This document shows positions 1-11,883 of a stretch of DNA of 64,000 bases, piece after piece. The DNA comes from Prado023 sp963753075 (GTDB taxonomy: Bacteria > Actinomycetota > Actinomycetes > S36-B12 > CAIYMF01): the NCBI GenBank assembly GCA_963753075.1, contig CAVWAR010000017.1, forward strand, positions 248,001 to 312,000, written 5' to 3'. A model generated the notes under the pieces. That model was not told the origin of the DNA. It made no database searches and saw nothing but the letters and a program-made list of their open reading frames with translations. Within the stretch, counting starts at the first letter, position 1; each line of letters opens with the position of its first letter. Made by a program: the position numbers and the translations under genes.

Positions 1-926
1 ACCTGCTCTCAGCGGGTGACCTGACCCACGACGACGCCGTCCAGGTCCTGGACACAGCCCGCGAGCTGGCGGCCGTGAGCAACCGCGAGGTCAAGAAGCT
101 GCCCACCCTGCGCGGACGGACCGTGGTCAACCTGTTCTTCGAGGACTCCACCCGCACCCGGATCTCCTTCGAGGCGGCTGCGAAGCGGCTGTCGGCCGAC
201 GTCATCAACTTCTCGGCCAAGGGATCGAGCATCTCCAAGGGAGAGAGCCTCAAGGACACTGCGCTCACCCTGCAGGCGATGGGTGCCGATGCCGTGGTGA
301 TCAGGCATGGGGCCAGTGGCGCCCCGCACCGGCTGGCGACCTCGGGGTGGATCGAGGCGGCAGTGGTCAACGCCGGGGACGGGACGCATGAGCACCCCAC
401 CCAGGCCCTGCTCGACGCCTACACGATGCGCGAGCACCTCGCGGACGGGGAGGGTGACCTCGACGGTCGTCGGGTCACGATCGTCGGTGACGTCCTGCAC
501 TCGCGGGTGGCCCGCTCGAACGTGCTGCTGCTGGACACCCTCGGGGCGCAGGTCACGCTCGTGGCGCCACCGACACTGCTGCCGGTCGGCGTGGAGAGCT
601 GGCCCTGCGAGGTCTCCTACGACCTCGACAGGCCGCTGCCCGGGGCCGACGCGGTCATGATGCTGCGCGTGCAGCGCGAGCGGATGAGCGCCGCGTACTT
701 CCCCAGCGAGCGGGAGTACTCGCGCCGGTATGGCCTCGACGGCCGGCGGGCGGGGATGCTGCCCGAGCACGCGATCGTCATGCACCCCGGGCCCATGAAC
801 CGCGGCATGGAGATCACCGCGGATGTCGCCGACGGGTCAAGATCGGTGATCGTCGAGCAGGTCACCAACGGCGTCAGCGTCCGGATGGCCGTGCTCTACC
901 TGCTGCTCGGAGGGCAGATCTCATGA
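1..926 (+). CDS. pyrB: Aspartate carbamoyltransferase catalytic chain (5' end outside window)
   Basis: It catalyses carbamoyl phosphate plus aspartate to carbamoyl aspartate, the first committed pyrimidine step. The frame is open from base 3, so the first residues lie left of the window. The carbamoyl-phosphate motif STRTRISFE is followed by KGSSISKGESLKD, HGASGAPHRLA and HPTQALLDAYT, then the aspartate-domain HPGPMNRG near the end, all in family order. The stop overlaps pyrC by ATGA, indicating translational coupling in the pyr operon. In actinobacteria pyrR usually lies just upstream; it is not visible here. Confidence 0.97.
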   Translation, partial: LLSAGDLTHDDAVQVLDTARELAAVSNREVKKLPTLRGRTVVNLFFEDSTRTRISFEAAAKRLSADVINFSAKGSSISKGESLKDTALTLQAMGADAVVIRHGASGAPHRLATSGWIEAAVVNAGDGTHEHPTQALLDAYTMREHLADGEGDLDGRRVTIVGDVLHSRVARSNVLLLDTLGAQVTLVAPPTLLPVGVESWPCEVSYDLDRPLPGADAVMMLRVQRERMSAAYFPSEREYSRRYGLDGRRAGMLPEHAIVMHPGPMNRGMEITADVADGSRSVIVEQVTNGVSVRMAVLYLLLGGQIS

Positions 927-2221
927 CCTACCTGATCACCGGTGTCCGCCCACTCGGCGGCCCGCCGGCCGACCTGCTCCTCGCGGGGGACACGATCGCG
1001 GAGGTGGGCGAGCCGGGAACGGTCAGCGCACCCGACGCGACCGTGATGCCCGCCGACGGGCTGATCGCGCTGCCGGGCCTGGTGGACCTGCACACGCACC
1101 TGCGCGAGCCGGGACGTGAGGACTCCGAGACCGTTGCCACCGGGTCGCGGGCGGCCGCACTCGGCGGCTTCACCGCTGTCCACGCGATGGCCAACACCGA
1201 ACCGGTCGCCGACACAGCAGGCGTCGTCGAGCAGGTGTGGCACCTGGGCAAGCGCGCTGGCTTGGTGGACGTGTTCCCGGTGGGAGCAGTCACGGTCGGG
1301 CTGGGCGGTGAGCGGCTCGCCGAGCTTGGTGCGATGGCCGACTCCGCGGCGGCCGTGCGGGTGTTCTCCGACGACGGCATGTGCGTCTCTGATGCCGTGC
1401 TGATGCGCCGCGCGCTGGAGTACGTGAAGGCGTTCGACGGCGTGATCGCACAGCACTCCCAGGAGCCGCGCCTGACCGAGGGCTCGCAGATGAACGAGGG
1501 GCAGCTGTCCGGTCGGCTGGGGCTTCGCGGATGGCCGGCTGTCGCCGAGGAGGCGATCATCGCCCGTGACGTGCTCCTGGCTGAGCATGTCGGATCGCGG
1601 CTGCACGTGTGCCATGTCTCGACCGCCGGCTCGGTGGAGATCATCCGCTGGGCCAAGTCCCGCGGGATCGACGTCACCGCGGAGGTCACCCCGCACCACC
1701 TGCTGCTCACCGAGGAGCTCGCCACGACCTACGACCCGGTCTACAAGGTGAACCCGCCGCTGCGCACGGCCGCGGATGTCGAGGCGGTGCGCGCGGCCCT
1801 TGCTGACGGCACGATCGACATCGTGGCCACCGATCATGCCCCGCACCCGATGGAGGACAAGCAGTGCGAGTGGGCTGCCGCCGCCTTCGGGATGATCGGC
1901 CTCGAGCAGGCCCTTGCAGTGGTCCTCGACACGATGGTCAACACCGGGCGGCTTGACTGGGATGGTGTCGCGCAGGCCATGTCGGTGCGACCGGCCGTGA
2001 TCGGACGGCGCGCCGGTCACGGGCGGCCGATCGCCCCGGGGGAGCCGGCGAACCTCGTCCTCGTCGATCCCTCAGGGCGGGCGACCGTCGATATCCGCAA
2101 CTCGGCCTCGAGGAGCCGCAACAACCCCTACTCGGGTCGGGACCTGCCCACGCCGGTCGTGGCCACATTCCTGCGCGGGCGGCGCACCGTCGCTGACCGG
2201 GTGCTGGTGGAGCCGTCGTGA
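923..2221 (+). CDS. pyrC: Dihydroorotase
   Basis: It cyclises carbamoyl aspartate to dihydroorotate, the third pyrimidine step. The protein has 432 residues, normal for class I dihydroorotases. The metal motif DLHTHLREPG lies near residues 54-63, followed by GGFTAVHAMANTEP, the ligand segments IAQHSQEP and HVCHVST, and the catalytic-Asp motif ATDHAPHP near residues 300-307. The ATG at 923 overlaps the pyrB stop. The GTG of the next gene overlaps this stop, so pyrB, pyrC and the membrane gene form one coupled unit. Confidence 0.97.
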   Translation: MTYLITGVRPLGGPPADLLLAGDTIAEVGEPGTVSAPDATVMPADGLIALPGLVDLHTHLREPGREDSETVATGSRAAALGGFTAVHAMANTEPVADTAGVVEQVWHLGKRAGLVDVFPVGAVTVGLGGERLAELGAMADSAAAVRVFSDDGMCVSDAVLMRRALEYVKAFDGVIAQHSQEPRLTEGSQMNEGQLSGRLGLRGWPAVAEEAIIARDVLLAEHVGSRLHVCHVSTAGSVEIIRWAKSRGIDVTAEVTPHHLLLTEELATTYDPVYKVNPPLRTAADVEAVRAALADGTIDIVATDHAPHPMEDKQCEWAAAAFGMIGLEQALAVVLDTMVNTGRLDWDGVAQAMSVRPAVIGRRAGHGRPIAPGEPANLVLVDPSGRATVDIRNSASRSRNNPYSGRDLPTPVVATFLRGRRTVADRVLVEPS

Positions 2222-2778
2222 TCCCAGCCGCGATGCTGGCCGCGGAGTCCGCACCCGTCACCGACTGGGGTCCGCGCATCCTGCTGACACTCGGCACGGT
2301 CGCCGTCATCGGGTTGGCCGCCTGGGGCATGCTGCACGGGTGGCGTGCACGTGCGGCCCGGCAGGCTGACGTGCCGGCGCCGGCGGATCCGCCCGACTCG
2401 GTCCTGGCCGCGGGTGACGCCGACGAGGTGGCCGGCCTCTACGTGGCGACGACCACCGCTGGTGACCTGCTGGACCGGATCGTCGCCCACGGCCTTGGCC
2501 ATCGTGGCCGTGCAGCGCTGGCCACCTCGGACGAGGGAGCCCTCATCCGCCGCACCGGCGAGGTCGACGTGTGGATCCCGCGCGCGGACCTGCGTGCGGT
2601 CCGGCTCGGCTCCGGCCAGGCGCAGAAGGCGTTCGAGGCGGGGGGACTGATCCTCATCACCTGGCAGCTCGGTGACCGCGAGGTCGACACCGGCTTCCGC
2701 GCCGACAACCCGGATCAGCACATCGCCACAGCCAGCGCCCTGTCCGCGCTGGTCCCGACTGCGGGAGGTTCCCGATGA
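2218..2778 (+). CDS. Small membrane-anchored protein of the actinobacterial pyr operon
   Basis: This 186-residue protein has an N-terminal membrane segment (about residues 13-42, including ILLTLGTVAVIGLAAWGML) followed by a soluble domain of about 130 residues rich in beta strands. A gene of this kind sits between pyrC and carA in many actinobacteria; Rv1382 of M. tuberculosis is the positional equivalent. No catalytic motif is seen and its role is unknown. The fold may be PH-like, which is inference. It starts with GTG overlapping the pyrC stop, and its own stop overlaps carA by ATGA, so it is translated with the pathway genes. Confidence 0.85.
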   Translation: MIPAAMLAAESAPVTDWGPRILLTLGTVAVIGLAAWGMLHGWRARAARQADVPAPADPPDSVLAAGDADEVAGLYVATTTAGDLLDRIVAHGLGHRGRAALATSDEGALIRRTGEVDVWIPRADLRAVRLGSGQAQKAFEAGGLILITWQLGDREVDTGFRADNPDQHIATASALSALVPTAGGSR

Positions 2779-3944
2779 CCCCGATCGACCCCACCGGCAC
2801 CGCACCGGCTCCGGCCGTGCTGGTGCTCGAGGACGGCCGGACCTTCTCCGGCCAGGCCTATGGGGCGGTGGGCGCCACCGTCGGGGAGGCGGTGTTCTCC
2901 ACCGGCATGTCCGGCTACCAGGAGACGCTGACCGACCCCTCGTACCACCGCCAGGTCGTCGTGATGACCGCGCCGCACATCGGCAACACGGGCGTCAATG
3001 ACGAGGATCCGGAGTCGAGCAGGATCTGGGTGGCTGGCTATGTGGTGCGCGATCCGGCGCCCCGGCCGTCGAACTGGCGCTCCACGAGGAGCCTCGACGC
3101 TGAGCTCGAGCGCTTCGGTGTGGTCGGTATCAGCGGGGTGGACACCCGCGCCCTGACCCGGCACCTGCGCGAGCGCGGTGCCATGCGTGCAGGGATCTTC
3201 TCGGGGGCCCAGGCCGAACAGGGCCTCGCCGCGATGCATGCCGCAGTGCTGGCCAGCCCGCCGATGCTCGGCGCCGCCCTCACCGACGAGGTGACCACCG
3301 CGCAGGAGTACGTCATCGAGCCCGTGGGTCAGCACATCGCCACGGTCCTGGCCGTCGACCTGGGGATCAAGACGATGACGCCGGTCCGGATGGCTGAGCG
3401 TGGGATGCGCGTCCAGGTGCTCCCGGCCGGCATCCGCCCCGAGGAGCTGGTCACACGGGCCCGGGCAGTCCAGGGGCCGGTGGGCGTCTTCTTCTCCAAC
3501 GGTCCAGGTGACCCCGCGACGGCCGACCACGCGGTTGCGCAGGTTCGGGCCCTGCTGGCCGCGCGGATCCCGGTCTTCGGCATCTGCTTCGGCAACCAGG
3601 TCCTTGGCCGGGCCCTCGGATTCGGAACCTACAAGCTCGGCTACGGCCACCGGGGCATCAACCAGCCGGTCTCCGACCGGGCCACCGGCCGGGTCGAGAT
3701 CACCGCCCACAACCACGGGTTCGCGGTCGACGCGCCCCTTGACCACGTGTCGGACACGGAGTTCGGCCGGGTCGAGGTCAGCCATGTCTGCCTCAACGAC
3801 GACGTCGTGGAGGGACTGCGGTGCCTCGATGCGCCCGCCTTCTCCGTCCAGTACCACCCGGAGGCGGCCGCCGGGCCGCATGACTCCGCCTACCTGTTCG
3901 ACCGGTTCACCGAGTTGATGGTCGCGCAGGGTGCCCCAGCCTGA
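2775..3944 (+). CDS. carA: Carbamoyl-phosphate synthase small (glutaminase) subunit
   Basis: It hydrolyses glutamine and passes ammonia to CarB. The protein has 389 residues, typical for CarA. The N-terminal CPSase_sm_chain domain has GEAVFSTGMSGYQETLTDPS and HIGNTGVN. The class I amidotransferase domain has SNGPGDP, the nucleophile motif FGICFGNQVLGRALG and the YHPEA histidine/glutamate near the C-terminus. The actinobacterial GICFGNQ variant is seen. Unlike the usual layout, carB does not follow: 3.8 kb separates them. Confidence 0.97.
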   Translation: MTPIDPTGTAPAPAVLVLEDGRTFSGQAYGAVGATVGEAVFSTGMSGYQETLTDPSYHRQVVVMTAPHIGNTGVNDEDPESSRIWVAGYVVRDPAPRPSNWRSTRSLDAELERFGVVGISGVDTRALTRHLRERGAMRAGIFSGAQAEQGLAAMHAAVLASPPMLGAALTDEVTTAQEYVIEPVGQHIATVLAVDLGIKTMTPVRMAERGMRVQVLPAGIRPEELVTRARAVQGPVGVFFSNGPGDPATADHAVAQVRALLAARIPVFGICFGNQVLGRALGFGTYKLGYGHRGINQPVSDRATGRVEITAHNHGFAVDAPLDHVSDTEFGRVEVSHVCLNDDVVEGLRCLDAPAFSVQYHPEAAAGPHDSAYLFDRFTELMVAQGAPA

Positions 3945-3975
3945 CGTTGGGATGACCTGGCGGGGAGGTGAGATC

Positions 3976-4026
3976 ATGTCCTTCCCGATCGTCAACGACG
4001 AGGTTGTCCATGACCGACAGCAATGA
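3976..4026 (+). CDS. Possible 16-residue leader peptide
   Basis: An ATG at 3976 lies just 3' of a strong SD-like run (GGGGAGGTGAG, 3963-3973). It opens a 16-codon frame, MSFPIVNDEVVHDRQQ, that stops at 4024-4026, inside the next gene. The next gene's ATG (4010) has a poorer SD of its own, so the peptide could couple translation into it. There is no homology evidence. The same SD could instead serve the GTG at 3968, although that is too close to it. Confidence 0.3.
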   Translation: MSFPIVNDEVVHDRQQ

Positions 4027-4576
4027 GTCCACCGCCCCGGAATCGGGGCAGGCACCCGATGCACCGCCCGGTGGGCAGGGGAGCTCCGCAGATGCGCTGC
4101 GACTGACGCAGGCCCTGGTCGAACGGTTCGCTCCCCACGTCGAGGGTGCCGCCGCCGCCGTGCGTGAGGCCGAGCTGGCGCTGACCGCAGCGCATGAGGA
4201 GCTCGAGCGTGCCCGCCACGAGGCGGAGAACCAGCGCTACCGATCCGACCCGTTGGTCTTCATGCGCTCGGCCCTGCCCGAGGAGGTGGCGGGATTGCGG
4301 CGCAAGACCACGCCGAAGAAGGTGCAGGCTGCCTACCGGTACATGCTCGCCCGGGCCGTCGAGCTCGCCGCCGGCGAGGTGCAGGGCTACCACGCCGACC
4401 AGGCGGCTATCGCCCTCGATCGCACGCAGGGGGTCGAGGCCTGCCTGGTGGTGGAGCAGGCGGCGGCCGAACGACTTGCGGCCGCCCGCGAGATGCAGCA
4501 ACGGGTCCACGCTGCTGAGAGCGAAGCACGCGCTGGTCTCGCCGTCATGATCGACAAGGGGATGGCCAGCGAGTAG
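4010..4576 (+). CDS. Hypothetical helical (coiled-coil) protein
   Basis: Not recognised. This 188-residue protein has a low-complexity acidic/Pro/Gly N-terminus (to about residue 28). A long Ala/Glu-rich helical stretch follows, including VREAELALTAAHEELERAR, and then a KKVQAAYRYMLARAVELA helix. There is no signal peptide or membrane segment, so it is probably cytoplasmic. The ATG at 4010 was chosen; a GTG at 3968 would add 14 residues of odd composition. It lies between carA and the cellobiose phosphorylase, in the segment that interrupts carA-carB. Codon use resembles its neighbours. Confidence 0.6.
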   Translation: MTDSNESTAPESGQAPDAPPGGQGSSADALRLTQALVERFAPHVEGAAAAVREAELALTAAHEELERARHEAENQRYRSDPLVFMRSALPEEVAGLRRKTTPKKVQAAYRYMLARAVELAAGEVQGYHADQAAIALDRTQGVEACLVVEQAAAERLAAAREMQQRVHAAESEARAGLAVMIDKGMASE

Positions 4577-4596
4577 ACCGGCCGCCAACTCGGGGC

Positions 4597-4626
4597 GGGC
4601 ATCGGGCAATGCCCGGGCGGTATGGT
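4597..4626 (+). promoter_or_regulatory. Inverted repeat and -10 element before cellobiose phosphorylase
   Basis: GGGCAT-N6-ATGCCC (4597-4614) is a perfect 6-bp inverted repeat. It ends 6 bases before TATGGT (4621-4626), a plausible -10 for the gene starting at 4689. The repeat overlaps the spacer/-35 zone, as a repressor site would. It does not match the CebR operator known from Streptomyces, so the regulator is unknown. Confidence 0.4.
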
Positions 4627-4688
4627 CGGGAAGCTGCGCTGACCTGAGGTCGGCGCCATCGCATCCTCGCCGAGAGAGAGTCAGCACA

Positions 4689-7190
4689 ATGCGCTTCGGT
4701 CACTTCGACGATGCTGCCCGTGAGTACGTCATCACGACGCCGCGCACCCCGTACCCCTGGATCAACTACCTGGGATCCGAGGACTTCTTCTCGCTGGTCT
4801 CACACACGGCCGGCGGGTACACGTTCTACCGGGATGCGCGGATGCGTAGGCTGACCCGCTACCGCTACAACAACATCCCCAATGACGCGGGCGGTCGGTA
4901 CTTCTACGTCAATGACGGTGGCGATGTCTGGTGCCCGTCGTGGATGCCGGTCAAGGCCGAGCTCGACTCGTTCGAGACCCGCCACGGGTTGGGCTACACC
5001 CGGATCACGGGCTCGCGCGGCGGGCTGACGGCGTCGGTCCTCTACTTCGTGCCCTTGGGCCGCAACGCCGAGGTGCAGCAGGTCACGCTGACCAACGACT
5101 CTGCCGAGCCGAAGTCGGTGGGGCTCTTCTCGTTCCTTGAGTTCGCCCTGTGGAACGCCCATGACGACCAGACCAACTACCAGCGCAACCTCTCGCTGGC
5201 CGAGGTGGAGGTCGACCTCGACGGAGCCCACGGGTCGGCGATCTATCACCGGACCGAGTACCGCGAGCGGCGCGACCACTATGCCGTGTACGGCGTGAAC
5301 GCCCGGGCTGCCGGCTTCGACACCGATCGCGACACCTTCGTCGGGCCGTACAACTCACTGGGCGAGGCGGCCGTTCCGCACGCGGGCGTCGCGGGCAACT
5401 CGATCGCCTCCGGCTGGTACCCGATCGGCTCGCACCATCTCGCCGTTGACCTAGCGCCGGGGGAGTCGCGCAGCTTCACCTTCGTCCTGGGGTACATCGA
5501 GAACCCGCGCGGCGCCAAGTGGGCGCCGGCGGACGAGGCGGCGGGCATCGCGGCCGGCCAGGTCGTGGAGAAGTCGCGCGCCCAGGAGCTGTTGGGTGCA
5601 TTCGCGACCGAGGGCCAGACCAGGGCGGCCTTCGACGAGCTGCGTGCCTCCTGGGATCGGCTGCTGACGACCTACACGGTCCACTCGACCGACGAGAAGC
5701 TCGACCGGATGGTCAACATCTGGAACCAGTACCAGTGCATGGTGACGTTCAACATGTCACGCTCCGCGTCCTTCTTCGAGACCGGGATCGGGCGCGGGAT
5801 GGGCTTCCGGGACTCCAACCAGGACCTGTTGGGCTTCGTGCACCTGGTCCCGGACCGGGCTCGGCAACGGATCCTCGACATCGCCGCGACGCAGTTCCCG
5901 GACGGCTCGGCCTACCACCAGTACCAGCCGCTGACCAAGCGCGGGAACAACGAGGTCGGCACCGGGTTCAACGATGACCCGCTCTGGCTGATCCTGGGGG
6001 TCGCCGGGTATCTCAAGGAGACCGGGGACTGGTCGATCCTCGACGAGCAGGTGCCCTTCGACAACGACGAGGCGCAGGCTGCCCCGCTGTTCGACCACCT
6101 CACCAGGTCCCTCGAGTTCACCCTGGCCAACCTGGGCCCGCACGGGCTGCCCCTGATCGGGCGCGCAGACTGGAACGACTGCCTGAACCTCAACGCCTTC
6201 TCCACCGAACCCGGTGAGTCCTTCCAGACCACCGAGAACCAGACGGGTGGGGTGGCGGAGTCTGTCTTCATCGGCGCGATGTTCACCGCGATCGGCCCGG
6301 AGTACGTGCAGATCGCCGAGCGGGCCGGGCAGCCGGCCCTGGCTGAGCACGCCAGTGCGGCCGTGGCTCAGATGCGCATGGCCATGCTCGAGCATGGCTG
6401 GGACGGCGAGTGGTTCCTGCGGGCCTACGACTACTACGGCAACAAGGTCGGCACCGACGAGCACGCCGAGGGCAAGATCTGGATCGAGCCGCAGGGGATG
6501 GCCGTGATGGGGGGGGTCGGGCTGACCAGCACCGACCCGACCGACCCGGCGCACGCCGGCAGCCCCGCGGTCCGGGCCCTGGACTCGGTCAACGAGCAGC
6601 TGGGCACCGAGCACGGGCTGGTCCTGCAGCACCCGGCCTACACGAGCTACCAGATCGAGCTCGGCGAGGTGTCCACGTACCCGCCGGGCTACAAGGAGAA
6701 CGGTGGCATCTTCTGCCACAACAACCCCTGGGTGATGATCGCCGAGACCATGGTCGGTCGCGGTGCGCAGGCCTTCGACTACTACCGCCGGATCACGCCT
6801 GCCTACCGCGAGGACATCTCCGAGGTGCACCGGCTCGAGCCGTACGTCTACGCCCAGATGATCGCGGGCAAGGAGGCGCCACGGCATGGCGAGGCGAAGA
6901 ACTCGTGGTTGACCGGGACAGCAGCGTGGAACTTCGTGACCGTGTCCCAGTACCTGCTGGGGGTGCGACCCGGCTACGACGGCCTGATCATCGACCCGCA
7001 GATCGGGCCGGACGTGCCGCACTGGGAGGTCACCCGGGTCGCGCGCGGTGCCACCTATCGGATCACCGTCACGAACTCCGGGGCCCCGGGAGCCCGGGCC
7101 ACCCTCGTCGTGGACGGTACCGCGATCGAGGGCAACGCCGTCCCGTACGCACCCGAGGGATCCATCGTGGAGGTCAAGGCCACGCTCTGA
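4689..7190 (+). CDS. Cellobiose phosphorylase (GH94)
   Basis: It phosphorolyses cellobiose to glucose 1-phosphate and glucose, saving one ATP. The 833-residue length fits the family (about 820). The N-terminal MRYGHFDD-type start and YPWINYLGS segment closely resemble cellobiose phosphorylases of Cellulomonas/Cellvibrio, rather than cellodextrin or chitobiose enzymes. A beta-sandwich domain (about 1-290) precedes the (alpha/alpha)6 catalytic domain, with GMGFRDSNQDLLG near 370 and the ADWND general-acid motif at about 493-497. No signal peptide is seen, so it acts in the cytoplasm on imported cellobiose. No sugar transporter or beta-glucosidase is nearby. SD GAGAGAG precedes the ATG. It may be transcribed alone from the -10 at 4621. 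Confidence 0.92.
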   Translation: MRFGHFDDAAREYVITTPRTPYPWINYLGSEDFFSLVSHTAGGYTFYRDARMRRLTRYRYNNIPNDAGGRYFYVNDGGDVWCPSWMPVKAELDSFETRHGLGYTRITGSRGGLTASVLYFVPLGRNAEVQQVTLTNDSAEPKSVGLFSFLEFALWNAHDDQTNYQRNLSLAEVEVDLDGAHGSAIYHRTEYRERRDHYAVYGVNARAAGFDTDRDTFVGPYNSLGEAAVPHAGVAGNSIASGWYPIGSHHLAVDLAPGESRSFTFVLGYIENPRGAKWAPADEAAGIAAGQVVEKSRAQELLGAFATEGQTRAAFDELRASWDRLLTTYTVHSTDEKLDRMVNIWNQYQCMVTFNMSRSASFFETGIGRGMGFRDSNQDLLGFVHLVPDRARQRILDIAATQFPDGSAYHQYQPLTKRGNNEVGTGFNDDPLWLILGVAGYLKETGDWSILDEQVPFDNDEAQAAPLFDHLTRSLEFTLANLGPHGLPLIGRADWNDCLNLNAFSTEPGESFQTTENQTGGVAESVFIGAMFTAIGPEYVQIAERAGQPALAEHASAAVAQMRMAMLEHGWDGEWFLRAYDYYGNKVGTDEHAEGKIWIEPQGMAVMGGVGLTSTDPTDPAHAGSPAVRALDSVNEQLGTEHGLVLQHPAYTSYQIELGEVSTYPPGYKENGGIFCHNNPWVMIAETMVGRGAQAFDYYRRITPAYREDISEVHRLEPYVYAQMIAGKEAPRHGEAKNSWLTGTAAWNFVTVSQYLLGVRPGYDGLIIDPQIGPDVPHWEVTRVARGATYRITVTNSGAPGARATLVVDGTAIEGNAVPYAPEGSIVEVKATL

Positions 7191-7589
7191 CGGAGCCTCT
7201 GCCAGCGTGCCCTGACGGGTTCCCATCGCGGCCGCGCGAACTTCGCGTCCGTTCTGGTCGAAAGGGCTCCGGATCCCCACCTCCCGGTGCAACTGCGCAT
7301 CCGGAGTGGTCGCAAGAGCCCTGCCGTGGTGGTGTCTACCCACCACTTCGGGCGCGAAGTTGGACGCGCAGAGCGGCAAGAGGCGCCCTGTCAACCACAA
7401 CAGGTGCGAAGCTCGCGCCACATGCCCACGCCTCTGCCCGTCACTGGTCGCTGCCCGCGAGGCATTGGCCAGCGACTCCAACTCGCGGGATCCCGACACC
7501 GTGGTCCCGGCGGAGCGGGCTGCACGGATCGCCCACTTCCTCGCCGTGCGCTGACGTGGGGCGGGGGCCGGCCCGGGGGCCGGCGCCGG
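7191..7589 (+). other. Non-coding stretch with several hairpins and a possible gene relic
   Basis: No convincing gene is seen. Perfect short inverted repeats are present: CGCGAA-c-TTCGCG (7235-7247) and ACTTCG-ggcg-CGAAGT (7345-7360), plus a GTGGTG/CACCAC pair just before the second. They may end transcription of the phosphorylase gene. At about 7441-7554 one + frame reads LVAAREALASDS..., ending in an Ala/Arg-rich helix (PAERAARIAHFLAVR). It looks like the C-terminus of a lost gene but has no recognisable start. Confidence 0.5.
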
Positions 7590-7595
7590 TATGCT
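7590..7595 (+). promoter_or_regulatory. -10 element of the carB leader transcript
   Basis: TATGCT matches the -10 consensus at 4 of 6 positions. It lies about 30 bases upstream of the PyrR-type hairpin, so transcription would begin near 7602 and include the whole leader. No clear -35 is seen in the very GC-rich upstream DNA. Confidence 0.5.
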
Positions 7596-7624
7596 CGGGG
7601 AAACTGAAGCCTCCTGCTGGAAGC

Positions 7625-7659
7625 CTCCTTTAAAGCCGTCCTGCGAGGCGGGGAAGGAG
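7625..7659 (+). promoter_or_regulatory. PyrR-type RNA-binding hairpin sequestering an SD site
   Basis: In the RNA, CUCCUU (7625-7630) pairs with AAGGAG (7654-7659), which is the SD of the leader peptide at 7666. The enclosed part carries CCGUCCUGCGAGGCGG, matching the PyrR binding-loop core (UCC.G.GAGGC) known from Bacillus and mycobacteria. In M. smegmatis PyrR represses pyr translation by covering such an SD. Here the element precedes carB. A direct repeat GAAGCCTCCT at 7606-7615 and 7620-7629 gives two alternative anti-SD strands. Confidence 0.75.
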
Positions 7660-7665
7660 TGGGCG

Positions 7666-7714
7666 ATGCCCATCCTCACGGCCATGACCGAGCCCACCCC
7701 GAGGGAGGTCATCG

Positions 7715-7731
<17 letters not shown>
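7666..7731 (+). CDS. 21-residue leader peptide of carB
   Basis: The ATG at 7666 stands 6 bases after the perfect SD AAGGAG that closes the PyrR-type stem. The peptide (MPILTAMTEP...DAAAN) stops at 7729-7731, 17 bases inside carB in another frame. Ribosomes finishing it would be placed on the carB SD (GGGAGG, 7703-7708) and ATG (7715). PyrR control of this SD could therefore be passed to carB by coupling. The residue content (no run of one amino acid) argues against classical amino-acid attenuation. Confidence 0.6.
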
Positions 7732-11028
<3,297 letters not shown>

Positions 11029-11029
<1 letters not shown>

Positions 11030-11883
11030 TGCCGGTCCAGGTCACGTCCGAGGTTGTCGGACTGCGCCGGACCGGCGCCTACCACCACCTCACCCTTCTT
11101 GCCCCGGGGATCCCGGAGGCGACCCGACCGGGGCACTTCGTCGCGGTCGCCGTCGGCGGGGAGGGGTCGGGGATGCTGCTGCGCCGGGCCTTCTCGATCC
11201 ATCGGGTCACCCCGGGCGGGCCAGCTGGCGGGACCGTCGAGGTCGTGTTCGCCACCCACGGCAAGGGCACCCGATGGTTGGCTGATCGGCGCCGCGGCGA
11301 CAAGCTCGACGTCATCGGCCCACTCGGGCGGCCGTTCACGCTGCCCAAGGAGCCTGTGGCCTGTGTCCTGGTCGCCGGCGGCTACGGGGCAGCGCCCCTG
11401 TTCATGCTCTCCGAGGCGCTCCGCGCTCGGGGCTGCCGGGTGGACATGATCCTCGGGGCGGCCACCGAGGATCGGCTCTTCGGCGTCCTCGAGGCCAAGC
11501 GCAGCTCCGCGTCGGTGACCGTGACCACTGATGACGGGTCCGCCGGGGTGCGCGGTCGTGTCACCGACCCCCTTGCTGAGATCGTGCGCGCCTCGGACGC
11601 CGACGTCGTCTACGCGTGTGGGCCGATGGCGATGCTCGCTTCGGTCGCGGCGGTCGCCGCAGACACCGGGGCGCACAGCCAGTGCGCCGTGGAGGAGGCC
11701 ATGGCCTGCGGGATCGGCGTGTGCATGACCTGTGTGCTGCCCGTGCAGGGCGCTGACGGGATCACCCGGATGGTCCGCTCGTGCACGGATGGACCCGTGT
11801 TCCGCGGCAGCGACGTGCGCTGGGCCGACGTCGGGACGGTGCCGGCAGGGACCCTCGGAGCACCCGTGGCGGGGGGACACTGA
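11029..11883 (+). CDS. pyrK: Dihydroorotate dehydrogenase B, electron-transfer subunit
   Basis: It passes electrons from the PyrD flavin to NAD+ through FAD and a [2Fe-2S] cluster. The protein has 284 residues. The FAD-binding domain has LRRAFSIHRV near residues 50-59. The NAD-binding part begins at CVLVAGGYGAAPLFMLSEAL. The cluster cysteines lie in CAVEEAMACGIGVCMTCVLP and the later RSCTDGPVF. Its presence means this organism uses the class 1B (NAD-linked) enzyme, whereas mycobacteria use a membrane quinone-linked one. The ATG overlaps the carB stop. Confidence 0.93.

Noticed and set aside
7306..7554. An 82-codon plus frame in the carA-carB gap.
   Set aside because: Only its last third looks protein-like, and the start and first half do not. 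Recorded as a possible relic, not a gene.
5757..7712. A 651-codon open frame on the minus strand across the cellobiose phosphorylase gene.
   Set aside because: It lies antisense to a clear GH94 gene, has low-complexity Arg/His/Pro composition and no domain. High GC gives such shadow frames.
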